Positions 36,158 through 45,365 of a stretch of DNA of 64,000 bases are shown in pieces. The DNA is from Paraeggerthella hongkongensis (lineage in GTDB: Bacteria > Actinomycetota > Coriobacteriia > Coriobacteriales > Eggerthellaceae). Within the stretch, counting starts at the first letter, position 1, and each line of letters starts with the position of its first letter. The translations under genes were made by a program, and so were the position numbers. The DNA lies in NCBI RefSeq assembly GCF_003726035.1, contig NZ_QICD01000001.1:186001-250000 (forward strand), in the 5' to 3' direction. Below the pieces are notes generated by a model. The model did not search any database and was not told the DNA's origin. It worked only from the letters and a program-made list of their open reading frames with translations.

Positions 36158-38041
36158 ATGAACGAGAAGCGTATTCTGGACATAGTATCGTCTCCTGCAG
36201 ATTTGAAGCTCCTGAGTAACGAGGAGCTTTCTATTCTTGCGCAGGAAATCCGCGAGGAGATCATCACGGTGACGTCGGATACCGGCGGTCACGTGGCTTC
36301 ATCGTTGGGCGCGGTGGAGATCATTTTGGCGGCGCACAGCATGTTGGACTGCCCTCGTGACAAGCTGATTTTCGATGTGGGACATCAGGCGTATGCGCAC
36401 AAATTGGTGACGGGCCGTCTTGAGGAATTCGGTACCCTGCGTACGTACGGGGGCCTGTCCGGCTTCCCGAAGCCGGGTGAAAGCCCGTACGACGTGCATC
36501 CGTCCGGTCATGCTTCCGACTCGCTTTCCGTAGCGTTGGGCTTGGCCGAGGCACGCGATCTGGCGGGCGGCACCGAGAAGATCGTGGCGGTCATCGGCGA
36601 TGCAGCGCTTGCCGGCGGCATGGCCTTCGAGGCACTCAACAACATCGGTCAGGCGCAAACGCCCCTGGTCATCATCTTGAACGACAACGAGATGTCCATT
36701 TCTCGCAACGTTGGCGCGCTTATGAAGCATCTGGGGTACATGCGTGCATCGACGCAGTATCGTCAGACGCGCGACAGCGTGCAGGAAGTGCTGGAAAGCG
36801 GCGGCCCGTTCAGCAACGCCTTGGCCAAGTTCGGCCGCAACATGAAAGAGTCCATGAAACAGTTCATCATCCCTCGTTCGATGATGTTCGAGCAGCTGGG
36901 CATCTTGTGCACCGCTCCCATCGACGGGCACGACATCGGGCTGCTCAAGGAAACGCTGGCCGCGGTGCTCGCCACCGACGGTCCGGCGCTCATTCACGTG
37001 GTCACGCGCAAGGGCGCGGGCTACGAGCCTGCGGTTCGCAACCCTGAGAAGTTCCACGGCATCGCGCCGTTCGACATTGCCACGGGCGAAGTGAAGAAGA
37101 AGCCCTCGGCGGCTTCGCCGTCGTACACGAGCGTGTTCGGCAAGGCCCTTCTGGAGGAAGCCCGTCATGACGAGCGCATCGTGGCCATCACGGCGGCCAT
37201 GCAGGGCGGCACCGGACTTGATGCCTTCGCCAAGGAGTTCCCCGATCGTTTCGTGGACGCCGGCATAGCCGAAGAGCATGCGGTTGGTTTGGCCAGCGGT
37301 TTGGCGCTTGGCGGCCAGAAGCCCGTTATCGCCGTGTACTCGACTTTTCTGCAGCGTGCAATCGACCAGATGATCATCAACAACGCCCTGCCGAACCTCG
37401 ATGTGGTGTTCGCCATCGACCGCGCCGGCGTGGTGGGGGAGGATGGCCCCACGCACCACGGCATGTTCGATCTGGTATATACCCGCATGGTCCCCAACAT
37501 GAGGGTGCTTGCGCCTTCGGACGAGGCCGAGTTGGTCCATGCGCTCCATACGGCGCTGGCGATGGGCGGTCCCTTCGCCATTCGCTATCCTCGCGGCGCA
37601 GCCGAGGGCGTCGAGCTTCCCGAAGAGCCTCTGATGCTCGAAGAGGGCAAGGCCCGCGTTATTCGCGAAGGCAGCGACGTGGCCATCCTTGCGTTCGGGC
37701 GCATGGTGTCCCGCGCTCTCGGCGCCGCCGATCTGCTGGCGGAGCGCGGCATCGATGCGCGCGTAGTGGACATGCGCTGGGCCAAGCCGCTCGATGCCGA
37801 CGAGATCGCGCGCGCTGCAGACACGAAGCTCGTGGTCACGGTTGAGGGCGGCGTGCTCGCGGGCGGCGTCGGCGAAGGCGTGCTGGGCGAGATGGCGCGC
37901 ATGGGCTGCATCGCCCCCACCCTTAACCTGGGCATCCCCGATCGCTATATCCAGCAAGGCGGATCCAATGCTCTCCTGCACGATTTGGGCTTGGACCCCG
38001 AAGGTATCGCGGACTCTATCGAGAAGCGTTTGCAGGGGTAG
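36158..38041 (+). CDS. dxs: 1-deoxy-D-xylulose-5-phosphate synthase
   Basis: 627 residues, full length. Substrate and TPP motifs: SLGAVEIILAAHSMLD, FDVGHQAYAHKLVTGR, HPSGHASDSLSVALGLA, VIGDAALAGGMAFEALNNIG, and in the transketolase pyrimidine domain DRAGVVGEDGPTHHGMFDL. It condenses pyruvate and glyceraldehyde-3-phosphate to start the MEP isoprenoid pathway. Last gene of the run that starts with the carboxyltransferase fusion; 19 bp after xseB. Confidence 0.97.
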   Translation: MNEKRILDIVSSPADLKLLSNEELSILAQEIREEIITVTSDTGGHVASSLGAVEIILAAHSMLDCPRDKLIFDVGHQAYAHKLVTGRLEEFGTLRTYGGLSGFPKPGESPYDVHPSGHASDSLSVALGLAEARDLAGGTEKIVAVIGDAALAGGMAFEALNNIGQAQTPLVIILNDNEMSISRNVGALMKHLGYMRASTQYRQTRDSVQEVLESGGPFSNALAKFGRNMKESMKQFIIPRSMMFEQLGILCTAPIDGHDIGLLKETLAAVLATDGPALIHVVTRKGAGYEPAVRNPEKFHGIAPFDIATGEVKKKPSAASPSYTSVFGKALLEEARHDERIVAITAAMQGGTGLDAFAKEFPDRFVDAGIAEEHAVGLASGLALGGQKPVIAVYSTFLQRAIDQMIINNALPNLDVVFAIDRAGVVGEDGPTHHGMFDLVYTRMVPNMRVLAPSDEAELVHALHTALAMGGPFAIRYPRGAAEGVELPEEPLMLEEGKARVIREGSDVAILAFGRMVSRALGAADLLAERGIDARVVDMRWAKPLDADEIARAADTKLVVTVEGGVLAGGVGEGVLGEMARMGCIAPTLNLGIPDRYIQQGGSNALLHDLGLDPEGIADSIEKRLQG

Positions 38042-38135
38042 GGAAACTTTACCTGCATTTGATCTTTTCTTTGCAAAGTCCTGATATCGTTCTTGTGGCG
38101 TTTCTGCATGGCGTTTTCAGGTGAAAGGGCTTTTC

Positions 38136-39188
38136 ATGAACTACGATTTCGGGGCGTTCGTCGCCGCGTTTTGCAGCGATCCCGTCCTTGCGCTCATCGT
38201 GCTTCTGACGTTGGGTGCCACGGTGGTCAACGGTGCGACCGACGCGCCGAACGCCATCGCCACGGTCGTGGGAACGAAGGCGATGAAGCCGACTCCGGCT
38301 ATCGCGATGGCCGCCGTATGCAACTTCATCGGCTTGGCCGCCATCACGATGATTTCCTCTGCGGTTGCCATGACCATCTTCAAAATGGTCGACTTCGGAG
38401 GCAACAACCATGCGGCGCTCGTTGCGCTTGCGGCCGCCATGGTGGCCATTATCGTCTGGGGCGTAGCTGCGTGGTACTTCGGCATACCTACGTCGCAGAG
38501 CCATTCGCTTATCGCCGGCATTACCGGTGCCGCCATCGCCTTGCAGGGCGGTTTGGCGGGCGTGAACGGCGACGAGTGGATGAAGGTGGTGTACGGCCTG
38601 GTCATATCCACCGTTTTGGGTTTTGGAACCGGTTGGCTGTTCACGCGCTTGATAAAAGTGGCTTGCAGGGGTGCCGAACGTACCAAGGCGAATTCGTTCT
38701 TTAAGTGGGCCCAGATTGTTTCTGGCGCGGGCGTGGCTGTTTTGCATGGCGCTCAGGACGGGCAGAAGTTCTTGTCGCTGTGCATGCTCGGCATCATGCT
38801 GGCGATGGACGGCGTGGCGTACTCCAATGTGGAATTCCCCATGTGGCTCATTCTTCTTGTTTCCATGACCATGGCTCTCGGAACGGCCGTAGGGGGCAAG
38901 AAGATCATCAAGTCGGTTGGCATGAACATGGTGAAGATGGAACAGTACCAGGGCTTTTCGGCTTGCCTGTCCGCCTGTTTCTGCATTGGGCTGGCTACGT
39001 TCACCGGTTTGCCCGTATCCACCACGCACACCAAGACCACGGCCATCATGGGCGTCGGCGCCGAGAAAAGCCTGCGTACGGTGAAGTGGGGCCTTGCCGG
39101 CAAGATGGTGCTCACCTGGGTGCTCACGTTCCCCGGCTGCGGCCTGCTCGCCTTCGGGTTCACCCATCTGTTCCTGATGTTCTTCTAA
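38136..39188 (+). CDS. pit: Low-affinity inorganic phosphate transporter (Pit family)
   Basis: 350 residues. The ATG at 38136 with GAAAGGG upstream was preferred to a GTG 15 bases earlier. Two copies of the PiT signature are seen: GATVVNGATDAPNAIATVVGTKAM near the N-terminus and GLPVSTTHTKTTAIMGVGAEK near the C-terminus. About ten membrane segments. It probably takes up metal-phosphate with protons or Na+. It is a second phosphate system besides pstSCAB and ends just before a long palindrome. Confidence 0.92.
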   Translation: MNYDFGAFVAAFCSDPVLALIVLLTLGATVVNGATDAPNAIATVVGTKAMKPTPAIAMAAVCNFIGLAAITMISSAVAMTIFKMVDFGGNNHAALVALAAAMVAIIVWGVAAWYFGIPTSQSHSLIAGITGAAIALQGGLAGVNGDEWMKVVYGLVISTVLGFGTGWLFTRLIKVACRGAERTKANSFFKWAQIVSGAGVAVLHGAQDGQKFLSLCMLGIMLAMDGVAYSNVEFPMWLILLVSMTMALGTAVGGKKIIKSVGMNMVKMEQYQGFSACLSACFCIGLATFTGLPVSTTHTKTTAIMGVGAEKSLRTVKWGLAGKMVLTWVLTFPGCGLLAFGFTHLFLMFF

Positions 39189-39220
39189 GCAGCAGGTAAG
39201 ACGAGGGGATGAGACAAAGG

Positions 39221-39300
39221 TGAGACAAAGGGACGGGGTCAATGACTCATTTTCTGGCCTGCGGCCGAAAATGAGTCATTGACCCCGTCCCTTTGTCTCA
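39221..39300. repeat. 80-bp palindrome, copy 1 (perfect 34-bp arms)
   Basis: The arms 39221-39254 and 39267-39300 are exact reverse complements, starting TGAGACAAAGGGACGGGGTC. The centre TGGCCTGCGGCC folds further. A partial duplicate of the outer end (GATGAGACAAAG) lies just before it. A second copy at 62204-62287 differs at a few positions. Located between convergent pit and an acetyltransferase gene, where it could also stop transcription. The pattern resembles REP/RAYT-associated or MITE repeats; no transposase is nearby. Confidence 0.85.
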
Positions 39301-39318
39301 TCCCAGTCCGAAACGATG

Positions 39319-39846
39319 CTAGGCCGAGGGTACTGCCAGCTCCATGATGTAGTCGTCCATGACAAAGCCGTTGCCGATGTCGGTTTCCACGGCGTCGATA
39401 ATTTCGAAGCCTTTGCCCAGGTAGGCGCGGACGCCTAACTCGTTATGCTTGTTGACCGTCAAGTACAATGCGTCCAATCCGCGTTCGCGCGCCAGCTGAT
39501 CGTAGAACGCGATTGCTTGCGATGCGAAGCCCTTGCCGCGCTCCTCGGCGCGCAGGTATATCTTCGATATGAAGTAGCGGTTCGTTTCGGGTTCCGCATG
39601 ACCGCCCGTGTATCCCACGATGCGACCGTCGTCTTCGGCGCGCAGAAACCAGTACTCGTAGGCATGCTCTGCCATGTCCCGTTCGATGGCCTCAAGGCTT
39701 TGGAAGTTCTCCACCATATAGTCGGTCTGCTCGGGACCGATGAGGGCGGGCCAATACTCGTGCCAGATTTCATCGGCCAAGTCCGCAAGCCGAGCACGGT
39801 CCTCGTCTGACGACACCGGAGCGAATGCGACGTTCGCTGTTCCCAT
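39319..39846 (-). CDS. GNAT-family N-acetyltransferase
   Basis: 175 residues from an ATG preceded by GAAAGGAGC. The acetyl-CoA site is ISKIYLRAEERGKGFASQAIAFYD (motif A, RxxGxG/A), followed by LYLTVNKHNELGVRAYLGKGFE (motif B) and a C-terminal FVMDDYIMEL. The substrate is unknown; the closest named pattern is the RimI/PhnO-like general GNAT class. Convergent with pit and separated from it by the palindrome. Confidence 0.88.
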   Translation of the reverse strand: MGTANVAFAPVSSDEDRARLADLADEIWHEYWPALIGPEQTDYMVENFQSLEAIERDMAEHAYEYWFLRAEDDGRIVGYTGGHAEPETNRYFISKIYLRAEERGKGFASQAIAFYDQLARERGLDALYLTVNKHNELGVRAYLGKGFEIIDAVETDIGNGFVMDDYIMELAVPSA

Positions 39847-40040
39847 GATGCTCCTTTCTGCACGCGGATCCCCGCGATGCTCCTGCAGGTTGTTTCTGCA
39901 TTGTAACGCTGATGCTTCCCCTTGCCTTCGAATCCTCATCAAGTCGATGACGGCCGCGTGCCGATTTCGGGTTCGCTTCGTGCGATGGCGGCCTTCGGCC
40001 TATAGTCGTTTGCGTCGAGGCCCCCGGAAAAGGAGTCGCT

Positions 40041-41036
40041 GTGAGAAACGAAGAGTTCGCGAAAGGCGTCGAGCGCATGGTGGATCCCGTTACCGTGGGC
40101 TCCATCCATTTCTTCCAGCAGTTTTACGGCATGCTGCCATCTGCGGTGCAGCGCAAGATGCTCGCAAGTGCATCGGAAACCACGCCGTACATGGGGTTCG
40201 TGGTGGAGCCGTATGCGTTCTTCCTGTTCTACGAGGTGACCGACGAGGTGCGGGCAAGCGCTCTGCTTCCTTCCGGTTTCAAATTGGCGAGAACGGCCGT
40301 TTTCGAGGGCGACGAGCCTGTTTGCTGTGCTATAGCGAGTTTCTTTCGCGTTCATACGAGCGCGTTCTGGGGCGCGCGGGCCGAGCTTTACCTGATTGCC
40401 GAGGATGAGCGAACGGGTCTGCTCAGCTGGATTATCGTCGATTACATGAGCGACACTATCAGCTACGACGGCGCGCATGGCCTGCGCGCGCCGTCTGCGC
40501 CGCACTCGGTGGTCACTACATCAAGCGATGGTCGCGTCCTGGTTGACATGCAGGCTGCCGACGATGGGCGGCGGATGGCGTTTTCGGCATCGCTCGCCGG
40601 CGCGCGCATGGCCAAGCTTGATTGGCGATTGTGGATCGAGGGAAACTTGTCGGTAGGGTACGGTCGGCAACTGTCGGACGGATCTGCGGATACGTTTTCC
40701 CTGACCTTCTTTCCCGAGGAGATGACCGAAGCGCTGGACGTTCCTTTGGGGAACCTGGCTATGGAATGCGCTGCGTGGCATGCGGACCTGCTGGCCGCGC
40801 AGCCCGTTCGCCTGGCGTGCTTCCCCTTCGCGCAGCATGTTCTTTCCGACAGCCCCGGGCATGCAAGCGGCCACGCAACCGAAGAGGAGTTGGTTCGCGC
40901 GGCGCGTTCGGTCGATTTCGAGAGGCTGCAGACGTTCTCGATCAAGTCGGCAAGGAAGGGGATGGCGGTGAGCGCTGCGGTGACGCTGGGCTCCATTGCG
41001 GCTTTGGCGGCGTTGCTTATCGCGTGGCCTCGTTGA
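40041..41036 (+). CDS. Uncharacterised protein with C-terminal membrane anchor
   Basis: 331 residues from GTG with AAAGGAG upstream. Not recognised. The last 25 residues (GMAVSAAVTLGSIAALAALL) form one hydrophobic segment close to the C-terminus with only four residues beyond it, as in tail-anchored proteins. The N-terminal 200 residues have beta-rich stretches (YAFFLFYEVTDEVRASALLP, CCAIASFFRVHTSAFWGAR) vaguely reminiscent of acetoacetate-decarboxylase-like folds, which is weak. Stands alone between a GNAT gene and the PerR-like gene. Confidence 0.7.
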   Translation: MRNEEFAKGVERMVDPVTVGSIHFFQQFYGMLPSAVQRKMLASASETTPYMGFVVEPYAFFLFYEVTDEVRASALLPSGFKLARTAVFEGDEPVCCAIASFFRVHTSAFWGARAELYLIAEDERTGLLSWIIVDYMSDTISYDGAHGLRAPSAPHSVVTTSSDGRVLVDMQAADDGRRMAFSASLAGARMAKLDWRLWIEGNLSVGYGRQLSDGSADTFSLTFFPEEMTEALDVPLGNLAMECAAWHADLLAAQPVRLACFPFAQHVLSDSPGHASGHATEEELVRAARSVDFERLQTFSIKSARKGMAVSAAVTLGSIAALAALLIAWPR

Positions 41037-41159
41037 TGAAGATATGGACGTTCGCCGGAGGGAGCGCGCCATTCCGGCTGGACGCTTGCCTTTTCATGCT
41101 AACGATATATAATCCTATTTAATCAAACGTATAGTTATCATGAACGGCAGGTGCATATC

Positions 41160-41585
41160 ATGACCTCCTCCTCTGTGGAAAAGCAGGAGCGCGCAACCAC
41201 GCGCAACACCATTCAACGAGCGCTTGTTTTGGAAGCGGTGCAATCGCTGTGCGATCACCCCACGTCCGCCGATGTGTACGAAGTCGTGCGCGAGAAGCAC
41301 CCCAACATCTCGCGCGCCACGGTGTACCGCAATCTGGGCGTTCTGGCGAATCGGGGCGAAGTGCTGCGGGTGGAGGTCCCCAACGGGGCCGACCGCTATG
41401 ATTTTCGCAACAGGCCCCACTACCATGCGAAGTGCCGCGTGTGCGGCGGCGTGTTCGACATCGAGATGCCGCACCTTGACGATCTGGTCGCTCAGGTGGA
41501 GGATGCGCACGGCTTCGCCATCGAGGGCCACGAGATCATCTTCGACGGCGTGTGCGCAACCTGTCAGGCGGCGCAAGGGAACTGA
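41160..41585 (+). CDS. Fur-family regulator, PerR-like
   Basis: 141 residues. The ATG at 41160 with CAGGTG upstream was preferred to the GTG at 41151. The winged helix has PTSADVYEVVREKHPNISRATVYRNLGVL. The dimerisation domain has RYDF (the Asp used by PerR), HYHAKCRVC and CATC, the two CxxC pairs of the structural zinc site. This set is closer to PerR than to Fur. It probably senses peroxide or metal. Its upstream DNA (41101-41140) is AT-rich with TATATAATCCTATTTAAT, a possible autoregulatory site. Confidence 0.86.
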   Translation: MTSSSVEKQERATTRNTIQRALVLEAVQSLCDHPTSADVYEVVREKHPNISRATVYRNLGVLANRGEVLRVEVPNGADRYDFRNRPHYHAKCRVCGGVFDIEMPHLDDLVAQVEDAHGFAIEGHEIIFDGVCATCQAAQGN

Positions 41586-41670
41586 GCATGCCGTACGCGT
41601 CCAAGAAGCGCATTTTACTCGGAAAAATCGCACAAGACGCTAAAAAGAACCCATAGCGTTCATGGCCCTA

Positions 41671-41679
41671 TGCTATACT
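41671..41679 (+). promoter_or_regulatory. Extended -10 promoter of rpsA
   Basis: TGC-TATACT is an extended -10 element about 167 bases before the rpsA start codon, leaving a leader of about 160 bases. The rest of the gap holds no gene. The long leader could be where S1 controls its own synthesis, as known for E. coli rpsA. Confidence 0.5.
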
Positions 41680-41845
41680 AATTCAGCTTATAGGGCAGTC
41701 CTGTAAGCGCACAGCAATGTAGGCCCCCGAGACATGTTTTGTTACACAGCTCGGCACATGCGTTTTCGTGCAGAGCGGACATGGTGCACGTAGCAATCAA
41801 TCATGACGAAGGGTCCCCGATTAGAAGAATTGAAAGGGGTCCGTT

Positions 41846-43063
41846 TTGACCGACATCAAGAACACGTCCGTCATCGACTTCGAAGACATCTCCGACGAAC
41901 TCATGAACGAGATGATCGACGGCACGCTGACCGAGTTCGACGAGGGCGACCTGGTCGACGGCACGGTCGTCAAGATCGAGCACGACGAAGTGCTCGTCGA
42001 CATCGGCTTCAAGAGCGAGGGCGTCATCCCGTCCCGCGAGCTCTCCATCCGCAAGGACGCCGATCCGTCCGACATCGTGGAGCTGGGCGAGAAGATCGAG
42101 GCTCTGGTTCTCCAGAAGGAGGACAAGGACGGCCGTCTGATCCTGTCCAAGAAGCGTGCCGAGTACGAGCGTGCTTGGATCCGCGTCGAAGAGAAGTTCA
42201 AGGCCGGCGAAGTGGTCACGGGCGAGGTCATCGAAGTGGTCAAGGGCGGCCTCATCCTGGATATCGGCCTGCGCGGCTTCCTGCCGGCGTCGCTGGTCGA
42301 CCTTCGTCGCGTCAAGGATCTGGACATGTACCTGGGCACCGAGATCGAAGCCCGCGTCATCGAGATGGATCGCAACCGCAACAACGTCGTGCTGTCCCGC
42401 CGCGTGCTGCTTGAGGAAGGCCGCAAGAACGAGCGTGCCGAGATCCTCGCGAAGCTCAGCAAGGGCATGCGCCTCAAGGGCACCGTTTCCTCGATCGTCG
42501 ACTTCGGCGCGTTCGTCGACCTGGGCGGCATCGACGGTCTGGTGCACATCTCCGAGCTTTCTTGGAACCACGTCAACCATCCGTCCGAGGTCGTCAAGGT
42601 TGGCGACGAGGTCGAGGTCGAGGTTCTGGACGTCGATCTGCAGCGCGAGCGCATCTCGCTCGGCCTCAAGCAGACGACGGAGGATCCCTGGATCAAGCTC
42701 GTCGAGAGCTATCCGGTCGGTTCCATCGTCGACGGCAAGGTGACGAAGATCGTGCCGTTCGGCGCGTTCATCGAGCTTGGCCAGTCCATCGAGGGCCTGG
42801 TGCACATCTCCGAGATGGCTCAGCGTCACATCGACACCCCGGCGCAGGTCGTCAAGGCCGGCGACGAGGTCAAGGTCAAGGTCATGGAGATCAACCCCGA
42901 GCGTCGTCGCATCTCCCTGTCCATGAAGGCCGCTGCGGCCGACCTGGGCTTCGAGATCGAAGTGGACGAGTCCATCGTCGTCGAGGAGAAGCCGGCCAAG
43001 AAGAAGGCCGAGAAGAAGGACGCTCCTGCCGAGGAAGCTGCTGCTCCCGAAGCTGCCGAGTAA
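41846..43063 (+). CDS. rpsA: Ribosomal protein S1
   Basis: 405 residues from TTG with GAAAGGGG 6 bases upstream; no in-frame ATG is suitably placed. Four S1 repeats: GDLVDGTVVKIEHDEVLVDIG, GEVVTGEVIEVVKGGLILDIG, GMRLKGTVSSIVDFGAFVDLG and GSIVDGKVTKIVPFGAFIELG (each cited by its opening residues). Four repeats is usual for Gram-positive S1, versus six in E. coli. The C-terminus is a Lys/Glu/Ala tail. It unfolds mRNA at the ribosome entry site. Followed by a strong terminator. Confidence 0.96.
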   Translation: MTDIKNTSVIDFEDISDELMNEMIDGTLTEFDEGDLVDGTVVKIEHDEVLVDIGFKSEGVIPSRELSIRKDADPSDIVELGEKIEALVLQKEDKDGRLILSKKRAEYERAWIRVEEKFKAGEVVTGEVIEVVKGGLILDIGLRGFLPASLVDLRRVKDLDMYLGTEIEARVIEMDRNRNNVVLSRRVLLEEGRKNERAEILAKLSKGMRLKGTVSSIVDFGAFVDLGGIDGLVHISELSWNHVNHPSEVVKVGDEVEVEVLDVDLQRERISLGLKQTTEDPWIKLVESYPVGSIVDGKVTKIVPFGAFIELGQSIEGLVHISEMAQRHIDTPAQVVKAGDEVKVKVMEINPERRRISLSMKAAAADLGFEIEVDESIVVEEKPAKKKAEKKDAPAEEAAAPEAAE

Positions 43064-43084
43064 CTTCTCAGCACATAGTTTGCG

Positions 43085-43114
43085 AAAGGACCCCAGCGAT
43101 GGGGTCCTTTTTTT
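43085..43114 (+). terminator. Intrinsic terminator after rpsA
   Basis: AAAGGACCCC and GGGGTCCTTT form a perfect 10-bp stem with a 6-base loop, followed by four further T residues (seven Ts in a row in total). Confidence 0.95.
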
Positions 43115-43285
43115 GGTGTGCCGAGCATACGCACGTTTCTCATGGGTGAAAGTCCCTAGCGCGCCCGGCAGTGGGAAGGCGGGGGGAGGGGGGGTCGGCT
43201 GATTCGATGCGGGCGGGCTTTCGCAAGGGGCGGTCGGAGGCGCGGCTGTCCCTTGCGCTCCGACCGCTCGAAAAGCATCGAGCGG

Positions 43286-45229
43286 TTACTTCTGCTGCGC
43301 CATGCCTTGCGTCATCGCGTGCGCCAAGCCATGCACGGTGTCGGATACGGTTGCCTTCGCCTTTTCGGTGGCTGCTTCGAGCGGCGTTTCGACCTTTGCC
43401 GCCTCAGCCCCTTCCTCGTGCGCGGGCAGAAGCGAGGCGACGGCGTCGTAGACAAGGTCGATGTAGGCTCGGACGCCTTCCTCGGAAAGGTGCGTTCCGT
43501 CGCCGTCGAAGTAGCCGTCTTGCCCGGCGCTCGCGCCGTGCCAATCGATCACGTGCACGTTGCCGTAGCGTTCGGCGGCCCGGGCGAGCGCGGCGTTGGT
43601 GTCGCCGACCCACGATTGCGGACTGCGCGTGTTCACGAAGAACACCTGCTTGTCGGGTTCGACGGCGTTGACAAGCTGGTCAAGCTGCTCGTCGGTGGCC
43701 ACGCCGTTGGTGCCGAGCGCGAACACCACCACCTTGCCGATGATGCCTTGTTGGTCGTATGCCAGGTACACGTCGCGACCGATGGGAAGCTGGCGGTTCA
43801 CGGCGGCATCGATGGCTCCGTAGGGGAACTTCTCCTTGAAGTAGGGGATGGCGCGCACGGAAACGGAGTCGCCTATCATCATGATGTCGAGCTTCGGCTG
43901 CTCGGCAGCGGCGGCCTCGCCCTCGGGAAGGGCCTGAGGAATGCCGGAAGTCTGCGCGCTTTCGTCCTTGAGCAGGTTCGCGCCTTCGAGCGCCGACGTG
44001 GGCGGTACGAAGATCAGGCCGCCTATGGCCACGGTGGTCACGCCCAGGGCGGCTATGGTCGGCACGGCGTGCGTGCGCAGCCAGGCGGGCGTGTCGAGCT
44101 GTTTCGAGCGGACGCTCTTGACGAACGAGCCGATGGCGCCTCGGCGGATGGGGTTTTCCACGAACCGGTACGAGAACGCGGCGCACGCGAAGACGACGGC
44201 CAGTTGAACCAGGTACATCCACCATGGCGTTTCCCCGGTGAAGTTGCGCGGGTTCATGAGCAGCAACAGCGGGTAATGCCACAAATAGATGCCGTACGAG
44301 CGCAAACCCACCCATACAAGTGGTTTCGCGCTCGCGGCTCGTCCCAGCAGGCTGGCGGGATGCACCATGACGGCGATAAGGATGGCCGTGAGCACCGATG
44401 CCAGCAGCGTGCCTCCGTAATACCAGAAAGGCGAGAACCCGTTCACGAACACGGCCATGGCCAGCAGCCCGACGAACGCGGCGATGCCCACGCCGTCAAG
44501 AACGTTGCGCACCTGTTTGGTCAAATGCACCTCTCCGTGCGCGCCGAGCAGGTGCGAAGGCCATACGAATGCAAGCCAGGCGCCTATGAGCAGCGAGAAC
44601 GCCCGCGTATCCGTTCCGTAGTACACGCGGCTGGGGTCGACGTCGGGGCTGTAGAGCAGGGCCATCTCGGCAGCGGAGAGCAGCGCCAGCGCCAGCGTGA
44701 CGTTGCGCATGGCGGTGCGCTTGAGGCCTGCTTTATGGGCGCCGAACAGAAGGAGCGGCCATATAAGGTAGAACTGTTCTTCGATGGCCAGCGACCAGAA
44801 GTGGGTCAGGGGCGACGGCGCGCCGAGCGCATCGAAATACGACACGTCGTGGAAGATGTACCACCAGTTCGTCACCCAAAGCAGCGCCGCCCACATGTCG
44901 TCTCGTAGTTTGGTGAGCAGGCTGTGGTCGAATGCAGTGAAAAGCACTGCCGAGCAAAGGATGACGAACACGATAGCCGGCATAAGGCGGCGTACGCGCC
45001 GGAGCCAGAATTGCGGGAGGTCGATGCGATGGGTGTTGTCCCATTCGATAAGCAGCAGGCTGGTGATGAGGTAGCCTGAAAGCACGAAGAACACCGTGAC
45101 GCCCAGAAGGCCGCCCGGTGCCCAGAACATGCCCATGTGGTAGGCGATAACCGCGAGGACGGCGAAGGCCCGCAAGCCGTCGAGAGCAGGAATGTAGCGC
45201 GATTTAGTGGTAGATTTTTCAGCCGGCAT
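43286..45229 (-). CDS. Acyltransferase-3 / SGNH protein, OatA-like peptidoglycan O-acetyltransferase
   Basis: 647 residues from ATG with GGAGGG upstream. The N-terminal 400 residues form about ten membrane segments of the acyltransferase-3 family, opening YIPALDGLRAFAVLAVIAYH and including SLAIEEQFYLIWPLLL. The extracytoplasmic C-terminal domain is SGNH type: MMIGDSVSVRA (nucleophile Ser), VFALGTNG, and DGDGTHLSEEG (Asp/His). This two-part layout is that of OatA enzymes, which O-acetylate peptidoglycan and confer lysozyme resistance. An O-antigen or other envelope substrate is also possible. The final 40 residues are a low-complexity tail. Confidence 0.88.
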   Translation of the reverse strand: MPAEKSTTKSRYIPALDGLRAFAVLAVIAYHMGMFWAPGGLLGVTVFFVLSGYLITSLLLIEWDNTHRIDLPQFWLRRVRRLMPAIVFVILCSAVLFTAFDHSLLTKLRDDMWAALLWVTNWWYIFHDVSYFDALGAPSPLTHFWSLAIEEQFYLIWPLLLFGAHKAGLKRTAMRNVTLALALLSAAEMALLYSPDVDPSRVYYGTDTRAFSLLIGAWLAFVWPSHLLGAHGEVHLTKQVRNVLDGVGIAAFVGLLAMAVFVNGFSPFWYYGGTLLASVLTAILIAVMVHPASLLGRAASAKPLVWVGLRSYGIYLWHYPLLLLMNPRNFTGETPWWMYLVQLAVVFACAAFSYRFVENPIRRGAIGSFVKSVRSKQLDTPAWLRTHAVPTIAALGVTTVAIGGLIFVPPTSALEGANLLKDESAQTSGIPQALPEGEAAAAEQPKLDIMMIGDSVSVRAIPYFKEKFPYGAIDAAVNRQLPIGRDVYLAYDQQGIIGKVVVFALGTNGVATDEQLDQLVNAVEPDKQVFFVNTRSPQSWVGDTNAALARAAERYGNVHVIDWHGASAGQDGYFDGDGTHLSEEGVRAYIDLVYDAVASLLPAHEEGAEAAKVETPLEAATEKAKATVSDTVHGLAHAMTQGMAQQK

Positions 45230-45295
45230 GTCCGGCACCCTCCTGGTCTTTCTTGGTGTGCAGCGTGACTTCTTAGTATAGCAGCGAGCTTGTCC

Positions 45296-45301
45296 TATAA
45301 T
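45296..45301 (+). promoter_or_regulatory. -10 box for mnmA-coaE
   Basis: Perfect TATAAT in the 136-bp gap between divergent oatA-like and mnmA genes, 65 bases before the chosen mnmA start. No convincing -35 was found. Confidence 0.45.
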
Positions 45302-45365
45302 GGCTGGACTAGAAGGTTCCAGAATACGGTTACCTATGCGTACCGTTGGTTCGAAGGGCGGTTTC

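Noticed and set aside
41803-42414. Alternative ATG start and frame for rpsA at 41803
   Set aside because: That ATG is in a different frame from the S1 repeats; the TTG at 41846 has the ribosome site and the correct frame.
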